A stretch of 64,000 nucleotides of DNA from Saccharopolyspora endophytica (lineage in GTDB: Bacteria; Actinomycetota; Actinomycetes; Mycobacteriales; Pseudonocardiaceae), in NCBI RefSeq assembly GCF_018070075.1, contig NZ_JAGPXE010000004.1:558001-622000 (forward strand), written 5' to 3'. The first letter of the stretch is position 1. Each line of letters opens with the position of its first letter. Of this stretch, positions 1 to 7,959 are shown one piece after another. The position numbers were made by a program, and so were the translations under genes. A model generated the notes under the pieces. It was not told the origin of the DNA and did not search any database. It saw only the letters and a program-made list of their open reading frames with translations.

Positions 1-516
1 GGGGCGGTCGAATCGCCCGCGCTGGGCACCGAGATCCCCGCCGAACTCATCCCGGAGTTCCCGGACGCGACCGTCCTTCGCCTGGTCGTCGGGTTGTGCG
101 CCTACCGGTTGACCGAGCGAGCGCTGGAGTCGTTCCTCACCACGGAGTGGAAGGTCACCAAGGACGCCGACCGGGTGGGCTACCGGTTGCGCGGCGGCTC
201 GCTGGAGTTCGTCGAGCGGGAGCAGCCGTTCGGCGCGGGGAGCGACCAGGCCAACGTCGTCGACCTCGGCTACCCGGTCGGATCGGTGCAGGTTCCCGGC
301 GGTGACGAGCCGATCGTGCTGCTCAACGACGCGGTCACCGGTGGCGGGTACGCGACCATCGGCACCGTGATCTCGGTGGACCGCGATCGGATGGCCCAGG
401 CCAGGACCGGCAGCAAGGTGCAGTTCGAGCGGGTGGACATCGATGGTGCGGTGGCCGCCCGGTCGGAACGGCGTGCACGTCTTGAAAAAGCGCGGGTGGC
501 GGTAGCCGGCGCCTAG
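1..516 (+). CDS. Biotin-dependent carboxyltransferase family protein (KipA/PxpC type), 3' part
   Basis: The reading frame is open from base 1, so the start lies outside the window; 171 residues are visible and end at TAG 514-516. The C-terminal stretch with GGYATIGTVISVDRDRMAQ followed by GSKVQFERV matches the end of the KipA/PxpC (allophanate hydrolase subunit 2) family. Members work with KipI/PxpB in ATP-dependent hydrolysis of 5-oxoproline or in related amide/urea carboxylation chemistry. The next two genes encode a biotin carrier and biotin carboxylase, an arrangement often seen with KipI/KipA/LamB genes, so a role in 5-oxoproline or amide use is inferred. The substrate cannot be read from this fragment. 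Confidence 0.8.
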   Translation, partial: GAVESPALGTEIPAELIPEFPDATVLRLVVGLCAYRLTERALESFLTTEWKVTKDADRVGYRLRGGSLEFVEREQPFGAGSDQANVVDLGYPVGSVQVPGGDEPIVLLNDAVTGGGYATIGTVISVDRDRMAQARTGSKVQFERVDIDGAVAARSERRARLEKARVAVAGA

Positions 517-536
517 AGCCGGCGGAGGGGGAAACG

Positions 537-776
537 ATGTCCACAGTGGATGCTCAGATGCCCGGTGTCTTCTACCGGCGCCCATCGCCCGAAGCGGACC
601 CGTACATCGAGCCCGGAACCGTGGTGCGGTCCGGGCAGACGATCGGGCTCATCGAGGTGATGAAGACCTTCAACGAGGTCAAGGCCGACCGCGAGTGCCG
701 GGTCAGCAAGATCTTGCTCGACGACGGTGACGAGGTGGACATCGGCCAGACGATGTTCGAGGTCGATGACGTATGA
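537..776 (+). CDS. accB: Acetyl-CoA carboxylase biotin carboxyl carrier protein
   Basis: A 79-residue protein that is essentially one biotinyl domain. The motif EVMKTF places the biotinylated lysine at about residue 43, and a short beta-rich tail with VDIGQTMFEV closes the domain. It lacks the long Ala/Pro-rich N-terminal extension of housekeeping AccB, as is usual for the small carriers linked to KipI/KipA operons. A purine-rich GGAGGGGG lies just before the ATG. The gene starts 20 bp after the KipA-type gene and overlaps accC by 4 bp (ATGA), so the three are almost certainly co-transcribed. Its role is to shuttle carboxybiotin between AccC and a carboxyltransferase; which acceptor is used is not visible. 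Confidence 0.9.
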   Translation: MSTVDAQMPGVFYRRPSPEADPYIEPGTVVRSGQTIGLIEVMKTFNEVKADRECRVSKILLDDGDEVDIGQTMFEVDDV

Positions 777-2125
777 GCGGCCTGCGGCGAGTGATGGTGG
801 CCAACCGCGGTGAGATCGCGGTTCGGATCATCCGTGCGTGCCACGTTGCGGGTGTCGAAGCGGTGGCGGTCTACTCCGACGCCGACGAGCACTCGAAATG
901 GGTTCGGATGGCCGATGATGCGGTGCACATCGGCCGTTCCGCCGCGCAGAAGTCGTACCTGGATCCGGACGCGCTGCTCAAGGCGGCGCGTGCCACCGAG
1001 GTCGACGCGGTGCACCCGGGTTACGGCTTCCTCTCCGAGAGCGGCGCTTTCGCCAGGGCGATCGACGAGGCGGGGCTGGTGTTCATCGGTCCTCGACCGG
1101 CGGTCCTGGAGCAGATGGGTGACAAGGCGGCCGCGCGCAGTGCGGCCGCTTCCGCCGGTGTGCCGGTGGTGCCCGGCACCGATCCGATCGAGGATCCGGC
1201 CGACGTGCCCCGGCTGGCTGCGGAGATCGGATTCCCGTTGCTGCTCAAGGCGGCAGCAGGCGGCGGTGGGCGCGGCATCCGGCCGGTCCACGACCTCGAA
1301 GGTCTCCTGGACGCACTTCCCGCCGCGCAGGCGGAGGCGCGTTCGGCGTTCGGAGACCCGGCGGTCTACCTGGAGCGCGCCGTGGCCGACGCCAGGCACG
1401 TGGAGGTGCAGGTCCTCGCCGACGACCACGGCAACGTGGTGCACCTCTTCGAGCGGGACTGCTCGGTGCAGCGGCGCAGGCAGAAGCTCATCGAGGAAGC
1501 ACCGGCACCGTCGCTGCACGAGGAGACCCGGCAGGCCATCACCGCCGCGGCGGTGCGGCTGGCCGAGCACGTCGGGTACCGCGGTGCGGGCACGGTCGAG
1601 TTCCTGGTCGACGGTGACGGCAACTTCTACTTCATCGAGATGAACGCGCGGGTCCAGGTCGAGCACCCGATCACCGAGGCGATCACCGGCGTGGACATCG
1701 TCGCGGAGCAGTTGCGCATCGCCGCGGGCGAACCGCTGTCGATGGACCAGGGCTCGATCGAGCGTCGTGGCGCGGCCGTCGAACTGCGCATCAACGCCGA
1801 GGACCCGGAGCGCGATTTCGCCCCGACCCCAGGCGAGATCGCCGTCCTGCGACTGCCGGGAGGGCCCGGAGTCCGGGTCGACACGGGCATCTCGCAGGGC
1901 GACCGGATCAGCCCGTTCTACGACTCGCTCATCGCGAAGATCATCTGCTGGGGCGCGGACCGGGACCAGGCCTACGCCCGAGCCCGGCAGGCGCTCACCG
2001 AGTTCCACGTGGAAGGCGTGGCCAGCACAGCAGCGCTGCACCGAGAACTCACCAACGACCCGGAACTGGCAGCGGGCCCGGTCCACACCCTGTGGCTGGA
2101 GCAGCACCTCAGCACGGGCCGCTGA
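773..2125 (+). CDS. accC: Acetyl-CoA carboxylase biotin carboxylase subunit
   Basis: A 450-residue biotin carboxylase that carboxylates the biotin of the carrier with bicarbonate and ATP in the cytoplasm. The N-terminal Rossmann-like domain reads VANRGEIAVRIIRAC. The glycine-rich ATP-grasp loop AAAGGGGRGIRPV is near residue 165. The catalytic stretches HVEVQVLADDHGNVVHLFER and EMNARVQVEHPITEAITGVD are intact, and the length is normal for bacterial AccC. The start ATG overlaps the stop of accB (ATGA), implying translational coupling. It is the last rightward gene of the operon; the next gene is convergent. The high-GC antisense strand stays open for long stretches here but carries no recognisable protein. 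Confidence 0.95.
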   Translation: MSGLRRVMVANRGEIAVRIIRACHVAGVEAVAVYSDADEHSKWVRMADDAVHIGRSAAQKSYLDPDALLKAARATEVDAVHPGYGFLSESGAFARAIDEAGLVFIGPRPAVLEQMGDKAAARSAAASAGVPVVPGTDPIEDPADVPRLAAEIGFPLLLKAAAGGGGRGIRPVHDLEGLLDALPAAQAEARSAFGDPAVYLERAVADARHVEVQVLADDHGNVVHLFERDCSVQRRRQKLIEEAPAPSLHEETRQAITAAAVRLAEHVGYRGAGTVEFLVDGDGNFYFIEMNARVQVEHPITEAITGVDIVAEQLRIAAGEPLSMDQGSIERRGAAVELRINAEDPERDFAPTPGEIAVLRLPGGPGVRVDTGISQGDRISPFYDSLIAKIICWGADRDQAYARARQALTEFHVEGVASTAALHRELTNDPELAAGPVHTLWLEQHLSTGR

Positions 2126-2180
2126 TCCACCGGCTTGCGGGTGCGAACGTCCCTCGGCGGCCGAGGGGCGTTCGCACGCG

Positions 2181-2363
2181 TCAACGGGGCACGTCGGTGC
2201 CCCTGCGGGCCGTGATGACGGTGCGCAGGGGGAGCGCGGCGAGCAGCGCTAACGCGGCGAGCAGCGCTAACGCGACGAGCAGCGCTAACGCGACGAGCAG
2301 CCCGCTCACCCAGAACGGGCCGAGCTCCCCGACCCCGGTCCGTCGCGCCTTGCGGTGGAGCAC
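2181..2363 (-). CDS. Putative small membrane protein with a repeat-built hydrophobic segment
   Basis: A 60-codon frame from GTG at 2363 to a stop at 2181. A basic N-terminus is followed by GELGPFWVSG and then a long Leu/Ala/Val run of about 25 residues, enough for one transmembrane helix, and a basic tail. The hydrophobic run is encoded by an 18-bp tandem repeat, so each unit adds six residues (ALALLV or ALALLA). A weak AGG lies about 15 bases upstream and a 24-bp tandem repeat begins only 18 bases before the start. No family is recognised. It sits between two convergent genes, so it may be a chance frame, but the sharply hydrophobic helix with flanking charges argues for a real small protein. 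Confidence 0.35.
   Translation of the reverse strand: MLHRKARRTGVGELGPFWVSGLLVALALLVALALLAALALLAALPLRTVITARRGTDVPR
2239..2306. repeat. 18-bp tandem repeat, about 3.7 copies
   Basis: Three nearly identical 18-bp units (core GAGCAGCGCTAACGCG) start at 2239, 2257 and 2275, with a partial fourth from 2293. Differences are limited to one or two bases. On the minus strand the units encode the hydrophobic helix of the putative small membrane protein at 2181-2363, and the length keeps that frame open. Confidence 0.85.
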
Positions 2364-2380
2364 CCTGACCGAGTTGACCT

Positions 2381-2476
2381 GAATACCGCCGCAATCGGAT
2401 ACCGGAATACGGCCGTAATCGGGTACCGGAATACTGCGGTAATCGGGTACCCGAATACGGCAGTAATCCGGGTTGC
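2381..2476. repeat. 24-bp tandem repeat, four copies (dispersed family)
   Basis: Four consecutive 24-bp units begin at 2381, 2405, 2429 and 2453. Each starts with GAATAC, has a G/C core, then (G/C)(T/C)AATC and a G/C-rich spacer. GAATAC and GTAATC are imperfect inverted repeats, so each unit can fold back. The same unit occurs twice more at 27778-27825. Both arrays lie in the gap between two convergent genes. Confidence 0.85.
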
Positions 2477-2584
2477 GAGTGTCGCTGCGTCCGGGTCTCG
2501 GCTGGATCTGGGGTTGGGGAACGGGTCTGGCGGGACTGGGGGACGCTGCGTCAGGGGTCGTTGGAATCGGTTGTGCCTCAGGTG

Positions 2585-4063
2585 TTATCGCAGTGGTTGC
2601 TCCGCCTCGGCTCGGGTCGGTTGCTGGAAGCCTCCGAGGTGTTCTTCGAGCAGCTCGGCTAGGCGCAGCGGGGTGCGGTCCTCGTGCGTCGGACCGATGA
2701 GCTGCACTCCCACCGGGAGGCCCTCGGTGGAGCGGCCTGCGGGAATCGCGGTGGCGGGTAGGCCTGGCATCGTCGCCAGACCGGCCCAGACGAGCTGGTC
2801 GAAGTACGGGTGCTCGACGCCGTCGATGTCGAGCCGACGGTCCAGCAGATCCGGGTTGTGGTCGTGCGGGAAGGCGGGAGTCGGCGTGATCGGGCACGCC
2901 ACGGCATCGAACTCGTCGAACAGCTGCCGCCAACCGTGGCGGTGGAGTTCGCGACGGTGGTTCACCTCGATCCAGTCGCGGTGGCTCAGCACCATCCCGC
3001 GCAGTCGTGCTGCGTCGAGGCTCTGGTCGTCCGCGCTCAGGGCGGCTGCGCGGGACCGCAGCTGCTCGTAGGTGTCGATCGGAAAGCGCGCCGCGGAGCC
3101 GGAGAAGAGCAAGCGCGTGTAGAGCGTCGCGGCTTCGGCGAGATCGGGCAGCAGGGGGCTGTGCCGTTCGACGCGGGCGCCACCGGCGACGAGCGCGTCG
3201 GCCACCCGGTTCACGCCCGCTCGCACCGCGGCGCTGGTCGCGATGAAGGGGTGCTCGTCGAGGACCAGGACCCGGAAGTCGCGGAGCCGATCGTGGCGCG
3301 AGGGCGGCAGCGTCAGCTGGTGCGCCTTGCCGAGCGTCAGCGGGTCCGGTCCGGCCATGACGTCGAGCAGGAGCGTGAGGTCGCGGGCGGTGCGCGCCAT
3401 GGGACCGACGACGGCGAGATCGTGGTCGATCGGCAAGGCGGGGCCTGGCGGCGGGACCATGCCGCGGGTCGCCGCCAGCCCGAGCGTCGGCTTGTGGGCG
3501 TGGACGCCGCAGAAGTGCGCGGGGGTGCGCAGCGAGCCGGCGAGGTCGGAGCCGATGGACAGCGCACCGAACCCGGACGCCAGAGCCGCCGCCGATCCGC
3601 CGGAGGACCCGCCGGACGTGCGGCCGTGATCCCACGGGTTGTTGGTGGTGCCGTAGATCTCGTTGAAGCTCTGCAGATCCTGCAGGCCCAACGGCACGTT
3701 GGTCTTGCCGAGCACCACGGCACCGGCGGCCTTCAGCCGCGACACCTGCACCGCGTCCTCGGCCGGTGCGAAGTCCCGGTGCTGCGGCATGCCCCAGGTC
3801 GTGGGCATCCCGGCCACGTCGAAGCACTCCTTGACCGTGACCGGGACACCCAGCAGCGGCCGGTCCTCGCCCCGGCGCAGCGCCTGGTCGGCATCACGCG
3901 CAGCCGCCCGGGCGCGATCGAAGTCGGGCACGCAGATCGCGTTGATCTCCTCGTCGTGCCGCTCGATCGCGGTGATCGCCGCCTCGGTCAGTTCCGCCGA
4001 GGACACCTCGCCAGCGCGCAACGCGGTCGCCAGCTCTCCGGCCGGCCGAAAGTTCTCATCCAT
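2585..4063 (-). CDS. Amidase (amidase signature family)
   Basis: A 492-residue cytoplasmic amidase. The Ser-cisSer-Lys triad is visible: the lysine at about residue 78 in GVPVTVKE, the glycine/serine loop SGGSSGGSAAALASG at 150-164 with the cis-serine near 154, and the nucleophilic serine near 177 in SDLAGSLRTPA. These enzymes hydrolyse carboxamides to acid and ammonia, but family members differ widely in substrate (acylamides, hydrazides, Glu-tRNA). No gatB partner is present, so GatA is unlikely. The gene is 66 bp downstream of the dehydrogenase/hydrolase operon on the same strand and may be read with it. An ATG start at 4063 gives a normal family N-terminus. Confidence 0.9.
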   Translation of the reverse strand: MDENFRPAGELATALRAGEVSSAELTEAAITAIERHDEEINAICVPDFDRARAAARDADQALRRGEDRPLLGVPVTVKECFDVAGMPTTWGMPQHRDFAPAEDAVQVSRLKAAGAVVLGKTNVPLGLQDLQSFNEIYGTTNNPWDHGRTSGGSSGGSAAALASGFGALSIGSDLAGSLRTPAHFCGVHAHKPTLGLAATRGMVPPPGPALPIDHDLAVVGPMARTARDLTLLLDVMAGPDPLTLGKAHQLTLPPSRHDRLRDFRVLVLDEHPFIATSAAVRAGVNRVADALVAGGARVERHSPLLPDLAEAATLYTRLLFSGSAARFPIDTYEQLRSRAAALSADDQSLDAARLRGMVLSHRDWIEVNHRRELHRHGWRQLFDEFDAVACPITPTPAFPHDHNPDLLDRRLDIDGVEHPYFDQLVWAGLATMPGLPATAIPAGRSTEGLPVGVQLIGPTHEDRTPLRLAELLEEHLGGFQQPTRAEAEQPLR

Positions 4064-4129
4064 GGATCGGACGCTAGCGGCATGCCGGGGAGGCCATAAA
4101 ATCCCAGCTCCCGCAACGGAAAACCGGTC

Positions 4130-4774
4130 TCAGCCGTCGAAGAACTCCAAGGCCGCGGTCTTGAAGGCCCGGCTCGACACGGCGTTGAAGTGGTTGCGGC
4201 GGCCCAGCGAGACGTGCGGGGCGTTCAGCGTCGCTGCGAAAGAGCGCGCGTCCCCGGCGATGTCGTCCTCGTCTCCCGTTGCGAGCAGGACGGGTGCCGG
4301 GGGCCGGCCGGAGAGGCGTTGGCCCGCCATGCCTTCGACGCAGGGGCCGAGGTCCTCGCCGGAGAGGGCCTGCTGGACGCGGAGCATGGATTCGCGCTCG
4401 ACCGGGCCGCCGCCGATCCCGCCGAGCGCGAGCGCGCGAACCCGCTCGCGAGCCAGCCGGGCCAGCGCCCAGCCGACGACGCCGCCCATCGAATAGGTCA
4501 CCACGTCCACCACGGGAACCTCCGCCGCGTCGAGCACGGCGAGGACGTCGCGGGCGAGATCGTCGGGGGAGTAGCCCGTCTTGGCGCGGTCGCTGTGGCC
4601 GTGTCCGCGCAGGTCGGTGACCACGTGGCCGCGATCGGCCACCGCGCGGAGCCAGCCGGTGCGCTCCCACGTCTGCTCCGAATCGGAGGCGAACCCGTGC
4701 AGGAGCAGCACCGGCCGGGGACCGGGTTCGACGTCGTACCAGAGCTTCACGCCGTCACGAGCGGTCGCGGGCAT
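4130..4774 (-). CDS. Alpha/beta hydrolase, adjacent to a lipoyl-domain gene
   Basis: A 214-residue alpha/beta hydrolase. The oxyanion region is VLLLHGFASD (about residues 22-31), the strand-turn DLRGHGHSD follows at 54-62, and the nucleophile elbow is TYSMGG with Ser about 95. The elbow lacks the usual first glycine. A histidine in RRNHF near the C-terminus is the likely catalytic base. The gene lies only 3 bp after the lipoyl-domain gene. In Pseudomonas-type acetoin dehydrogenase AcoC, a lipoyl domain and an alpha/beta hydrolase are fused in one chain, so this could be the hydrolase half of a split AcoC. That reading is inferred; an unrelated esterase is possible. Confidence 0.8.
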   Translation of the reverse strand: MPATARDGVKLWYDVEPGPRPVLLLHGFASDSEQTWERTGWLRAVADRGHVVTDLRGHGHSDRAKTGYSPDDLARDVLAVLDAAEVPVVDVVTYSMGGVVGWALARLARERVRALALGGIGGGPVERESMLRVQQALSGEDLGPCVEGMAGQRLSGRPPAPVLLATGDEDDIAGDARSFAATLNAPHVSLGRRNHFNAVSSRAFKTAALEFFDG

Positions 4775-4777
4775 CGG

Positions 4778-5098
4778 TCAGTCCTCCGGCGGGGTCAGGC
4801 GGACGCGTCGTTGCGGCTTGTGGTCGACCGGAACCGTGCCGACGATGCCCGCGTGGTCCTCGACGGTGAACGTCACCAGCGGGGCGCCGACGGCGAGCTC
4901 CTCGTCCTCCCCGACGTGCAGCCGCGACACGCGGCCTGTCTGCGGCGAGGGGATCTCGACCGCGGACTTGGTGGTCTCCAGCTCCACCAGCGGGGCGTTG
5001 CGCTCCACCCAGTCGCCCTCGGCCACGAGCCATTCCAGGATCCTGGCGCTGATCAGCCCTTCGCCGAGGTCGGGCAGCGGGAAGGTCACTTCAGCCAC
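4778..5098 (-). CDS. Stand-alone lipoyl-domain protein (E2-like)
   Basis: A 106-residue protein made of one lipoyl domain. The N-terminus FPLPDLGEGLISARI and the lipoylation site ETTKSAVEI, with Lys about 44, are typical of 2-oxo acid dehydrogenase E2 chains. There is no peripheral-subunit-binding domain and no catalytic acyltransferase core; the protein ends in a basic tail. It overlaps the E1 beta gene by 8 bp and is followed after 3 bp by the alpha/beta hydrolase. It should carry the acyl group produced by the E1 alpha/beta pair. Where the transferase activity resides is unclear: perhaps the neighbouring hydrolase-fold protein, or a core encoded elsewhere. Confidence 0.88.
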   Translation of the reverse strand: MAEVTFPLPDLGEGLISARILEWLVAEGDWVERNAPLVELETTKSAVEIPSPQTGRVSRLHVGEDEELAVGAPLVTFTVEDHAGIVGTVPVDHKPQRRVRLTPPED

Positions 5099-6080
5099 GG
5101 CGGTACTCCAATGCGGTCTGCACGGCGGTCAGGACGCGGTCGATGCTGGGCAGGTACTCGTCCTCCAGCGAACCCGACGGGTAGGGCACGTCGAATCCCG
5201 CGACGCGCTGCACGGGGGCGCGCATCTCCCCGAAGCAGCGCTCGGTGATCAGCGCGGACACCTCGCCGCCCAGACCGGCGGTCAGCGGAGCCTCGTGCAC
5301 GACGACGGCGCGGCGGGTGCGGGCGACGGATTCGGCCAGCCCCTCGGCGTCGATCGGCTTGAGCCAGCGCAGGTCCAGCACCTCCAGCTCGACGCCGTCC
5401 TCCGCGGCGAGCTGGGCGACCTGCTCGCAGCGCGACACCATCGCGCCCCAGGCGACGAGCGTGGCGTGCCTGCCCCGGCGAACGACCCGGCTGCGCCCGA
5501 CCGGCAGCGCCTCGACCGGGGCGGCCGGGTCGAAGTTCTCGCGCTGCCAGTAGCGGGACTTGGGTTCCATGAAGATCACCGGGTCCGGGTCGGCGATCGC
5601 CTGGCGGAGCAGGTGGTAACCCTCCGACGGACTCGACGGCGAGACGACCTTGAGGCCGGGGACGTGCGCGAACAGCGATTCCAAGCTCTCACCGTGGTGC
5701 TCCGGTGCCCGGATCCCGCCGAAGCTGGGCAGCCGGAGCGTGATCGGCATCCCCAGCGTTCCCCGGCTGCGGTAGTGCATGCGGGCGACCTGGTTGACGA
5801 TCTGGTCGATCGCCGGGTAGCTGAACCCGTCGAACTGGATCTCCGGGACCGGGCGCCAGCCCGCCATCGCCAGACCCACCGACATGCCCATGATCGCCGA
5901 CTCCGCCAGCGGGGTGTCGAAGACCCGCTGCTCGCCGAACTTGTCCTGCAGTCCGTCGGTCACCCGGAACACGCCGCCGAGGGTGCCCACGTCCTCGCCG
6001 AAGATCAGCACCCGGTCGTCGTCCTCGCATGCGTGGCGCAGCGCGGTGTTGAGCGCCTGCTGCAGTGAGAGCTCAGGCAT
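5091..6080 (-). CDS. 2-oxo acid (acetoin/branched-chain type) dehydrogenase E1 component, beta subunit
   Basis: A 329-residue transketolase-like E1 beta chain. LIFGEDVG near residue 25, DTPLAESAIMGMSVGLAMAG near 75-95 and the region KVVSPSSPSEGYHLL are conserved in BkdA2/PdhB/AcoB proteins. With E1 alpha it forms the thiamine-diphosphate-dependent decarboxylase that loads the lipoyl domain. It overlaps E1 alpha by 8 bp and the lipoyl gene by 8 bp, so the operon is tightly coupled. Pyruvate, branched-chain 2-oxo acids or acetoin are all possible substrates; the alpha/beta hydrolase neighbour tilts the inference towards the acetoin type. Confidence 0.92.
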   Translation of the reverse strand: MPELSLQQALNTALRHACEDDDRVLIFGEDVGTLGGVFRVTDGLQDKFGEQRVFDTPLAESAIMGMSVGLAMAGWRPVPEIQFDGFSYPAIDQIVNQVARMHYRSRGTLGMPITLRLPSFGGIRAPEHHGESLESLFAHVPGLKVVSPSSPSEGYHLLRQAIADPDPVIFMEPKSRYWQRENFDPAAPVEALPVGRSRVVRRGRHATLVAWGAMVSRCEQVAQLAAEDGVELEVLDLRWLKPIDAEGLAESVARTRRAVVVHEAPLTAGLGGEVSALITERCFGEMRAPVQRVAGFDVPYPSGSLEDEYLPSIDRVLTAVQTALEYRRG

Positions 6081-7044
6081 CCTGCGACTCCTTCCAAGCG
6101 CGGTGCTGATCGAGCAGGGCGGCGGTGGGCTCCCGGTAGACGAAGCTGAACAGCTCGTCGGCGGGTGGCGGCTGCATGGCGTGCAAGCCCGCGGTCGTCT
6201 TGCGCACGACGTCCGCGGCGTGCTCCTCGACGTCGGCGATCTCCTCGGCGGACAGCGATCGCATCGCCCGGGTGATCGGGTCCTGCTCGGCGCGGAGGCG
6301 TTCCTCCTCGGCGCTGCGGTAGCGGCTCGGATCGTCCGATGTGGAGTGCGGGCCGAGCCGGTAGGTCATCGCCTCGATCACCGTGGGCCCGCCGCCCGCG
6401 CGGCCGTGTTCGAGCGCGGCCCGGGTCGCCTCGAACACCGCGGTGACGTCGTTGCCGTCCACGCGCACGCCCTCGATGCCGTACCCGGCGGCGCGCGCCG
6501 CCACCGAACCGCCCGCGACCTGGGAGCCGGTGGGCAGCGAGATCGCCCAGCCGTTGTTCTGGCAGAAGAACACCACCGGCAGCCGGTAGACGCCGGCGAA
6601 GTTCATCGCCTCGTGCACGTCGCCCTGCGAGCTGGCGCCGTCGCCGAAGTAGGTCAGCGCCGCCCCGCCGGTGTCGTCCAGCTTCGCGCCCATCGCCCAG
6701 CCCACGGCGTGCAGCACGGGCCCGCCCACGACGGCGTTCGGCGGCGCGAGGCGGGCGACGTTCGGGTCGTAGAGTCCGCCGTGCCAGATGTTGAGGTGCA
6801 TCGCCATGTAGGCGACCGGATCCACCCCCAGCGCGACCGCCGCGCCCAGCTCGCGGTAGGTGGGGAAGGCGAAGTCGCGGGCGCGGTCCAGCGCTGCCGC
6901 GCTCCCGATCTGAGCGGCCTCCTGGCCCCTGACCGGGGCGTAGGCGGGCAGCACGCCCTGCCGCTGCAACGCGACCGCCTCCTCGTCGAGGCGGCGCGTC
7001 ACCACCATCAGGCGGAAGAGCTCGCGGAGATCTGCGTCGTCCAT
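6073..7044 (-). CDS. 2-oxo acid (acetoin/branched-chain type) dehydrogenase E1 component, alpha subunit
   Basis: A 323-residue E1 alpha chain. The thiamine diphosphate motif starts at GDGASSQGDVHEAMN and ends in CQNN, with the usual spacing of about 30 residues. The phosphorylation-loop region YRLGPHSTSDDPSRYR is also present. The start at ATG 7044 (MDDADLRELFRLM) matches the family; an in-frame upstream start at 7155 would add 37 atypical residues and is not favoured. It is the first gene of a leftward operon and is divergent from the IclR gene, with a shared 158-bp promoter region. Confidence 0.92.
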   Translation of the reverse strand: MDDADLRELFRLMVVTRRLDEEAVALQRQGVLPAYAPVRGQEAAQIGSAAALDRARDFAFPTYRELGAAVALGVDPVAYMAMHLNIWHGGLYDPNVARLAPPNAVVGGPVLHAVGWAMGAKLDDTGGAALTYFGDGASSQGDVHEAMNFAGVYRLPVVFFCQNNGWAISLPTGSQVAGGSVAARAAGYGIEGVRVDGNDVTAVFEATRAALEHGRAGGGPTVIEAMTYRLGPHSTSDDPSRYRSAEEERLRAEQDPITRAMRSLSAEEIADVEEHAADVVRKTTAGLHAMQPPPADELFSFVYREPTAALLDQHRAWKESQDA

Positions 7045-7202
7045 GAACGAAAGAGTGCGCACCGGGTCCCCGACCGTGCAACAGTGCGATTCTCCACTGC
7101 TCAGGTTGTCCGCTCTGCCGAGCAGCAGCGGCATCGCGCTGTACAAGTTGCCCACCTCCGAACCCCCGGTACTCCGATCGTGGAAGCGCTATCGTCGTCC
7201 GC

Positions 7203-7865
7203 GTGGACAGCGATGAGCGGAGCCCGCGGGAGCGGACGACCACCGGTGTAGGCGTGCTGGACCGCGTGGTCGCGATCCTGGACGCGGTGGAGGAAAACCC
7301 AGCAGGGGCAAGCGACCTCGCGCGCGAGCTCGGCCTGTCCGTTCCCACCGCCCACCGCCTCGTGTCGGCCATGGTCAAGCACGGCCTGCTCAACCGCGAC
7401 GACGACGGGCGTCACCACATCGGCCCTCGCTTCGCTTCGTCGGCGCTCACCGCGGCGTCCGCGCCGGTGCTCCGCCGCCTTCGCGAGGAGACCGGTGAGA
7501 CCGCGCAGCTGTGGGTGCTGCGCGGCGAGGACCGGTTGTGCGTGGCCAGCGAGGAGTCCGCGGCCGAGCTGCGGGCGGCTGTTCCGGTCGGAACGCTGCT
7601 GCCGCTGTCGGCGAAGGGGTCGGCGGCCCAGGCCCTCGTCGCACCGCCCGCGCGGACGGGTTCGCCCTGGTTCACCAGCGTTTCCGAGCGGACCCCCGGG
7701 CTGGGCTCGGTCAGCGCGCAGGTGCGGTACCGGGGCGACGTGGTCGCCGCGATCTGCCTGGCGGCACCGCTGTCGCGCGTGCTCGACGAGGATCCGGGCG
7801 CCCAGTACGGCGATCTCGTCCTCGAGGCCGCTGATCAGCTCGCCGGCGCCCTGCGCTACCGCTGA
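7203..7865 (+). CDS. IclR-family transcriptional regulator
   Basis: A 220-residue regulator starting at GTG 7203. The N-terminal winged helix-turn-helix reads GVLDRVVAILDAVEE then GASDLARELGLSVPTAHRLV (about 17-58), followed by the effector domain with the typical GSVSAQVRYRGDVVAAICLA strand near the C-terminus. The effector domain is somewhat short for IclR. The gene is divergent from the 2-oxo acid dehydrogenase operon and lies just upstream of the CoA transferase operon, so it could control either or both. Repression relieved by a pathway acid is typical of the family. Confidence 0.9.
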   Translation: MDSDERSPRERTTTGVGVLDRVVAILDAVEENPAGASDLARELGLSVPTAHRLVSAMVKHGLLNRDDDGRHHIGPRFASSALTAASAPVLRRLREETGETAQLWVLRGEDRLCVASEESAAELRAAVPVGTLLPLSAKGSAAQALVAPPARTGSPWFTSVSERTPGLGSVSAQVRYRGDVVAAICLAAPLSRVLDEDPGAQYGDLVLEAADQLAGALRYR

Positions 7866-7920
7866 GGCGATTTCGGGGGTTGTCGGCCTGGGAAGTCGCG
7901 CCTTATGGTCCTTCTCGATA

Positions 7921-7939
7921 AATGACATGGCTTGTCATT
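7921..7939 (+). promoter_or_regulatory. Inverted repeat upstream of the CoA transferase gene
   Basis: A perfect 7-bp inverted repeat, AATGACA and TGTCATT separated by 5 bp, ends 20 bp before the CoA transferase start. It is strikingly A/T-rich for this genome and lies where a repressor would block transcription or initiation. The adjacent IclR regulator is the obvious candidate binder, but this is inferred. Confidence 0.5.
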
Positions 7940-7959
7940 ATTTGAGAAAGGGCGGCATC

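Noticed and set aside
572-2107. Long minus-strand frame opposite accC
   Set aside because: No recognisable motif; accC on the plus strand is complete and in an operon.
2239-2476. CRISPR array
   Set aside because: The repeats are directly tandem with no unique spacers of 30-40 bp, and no cas genes are present.
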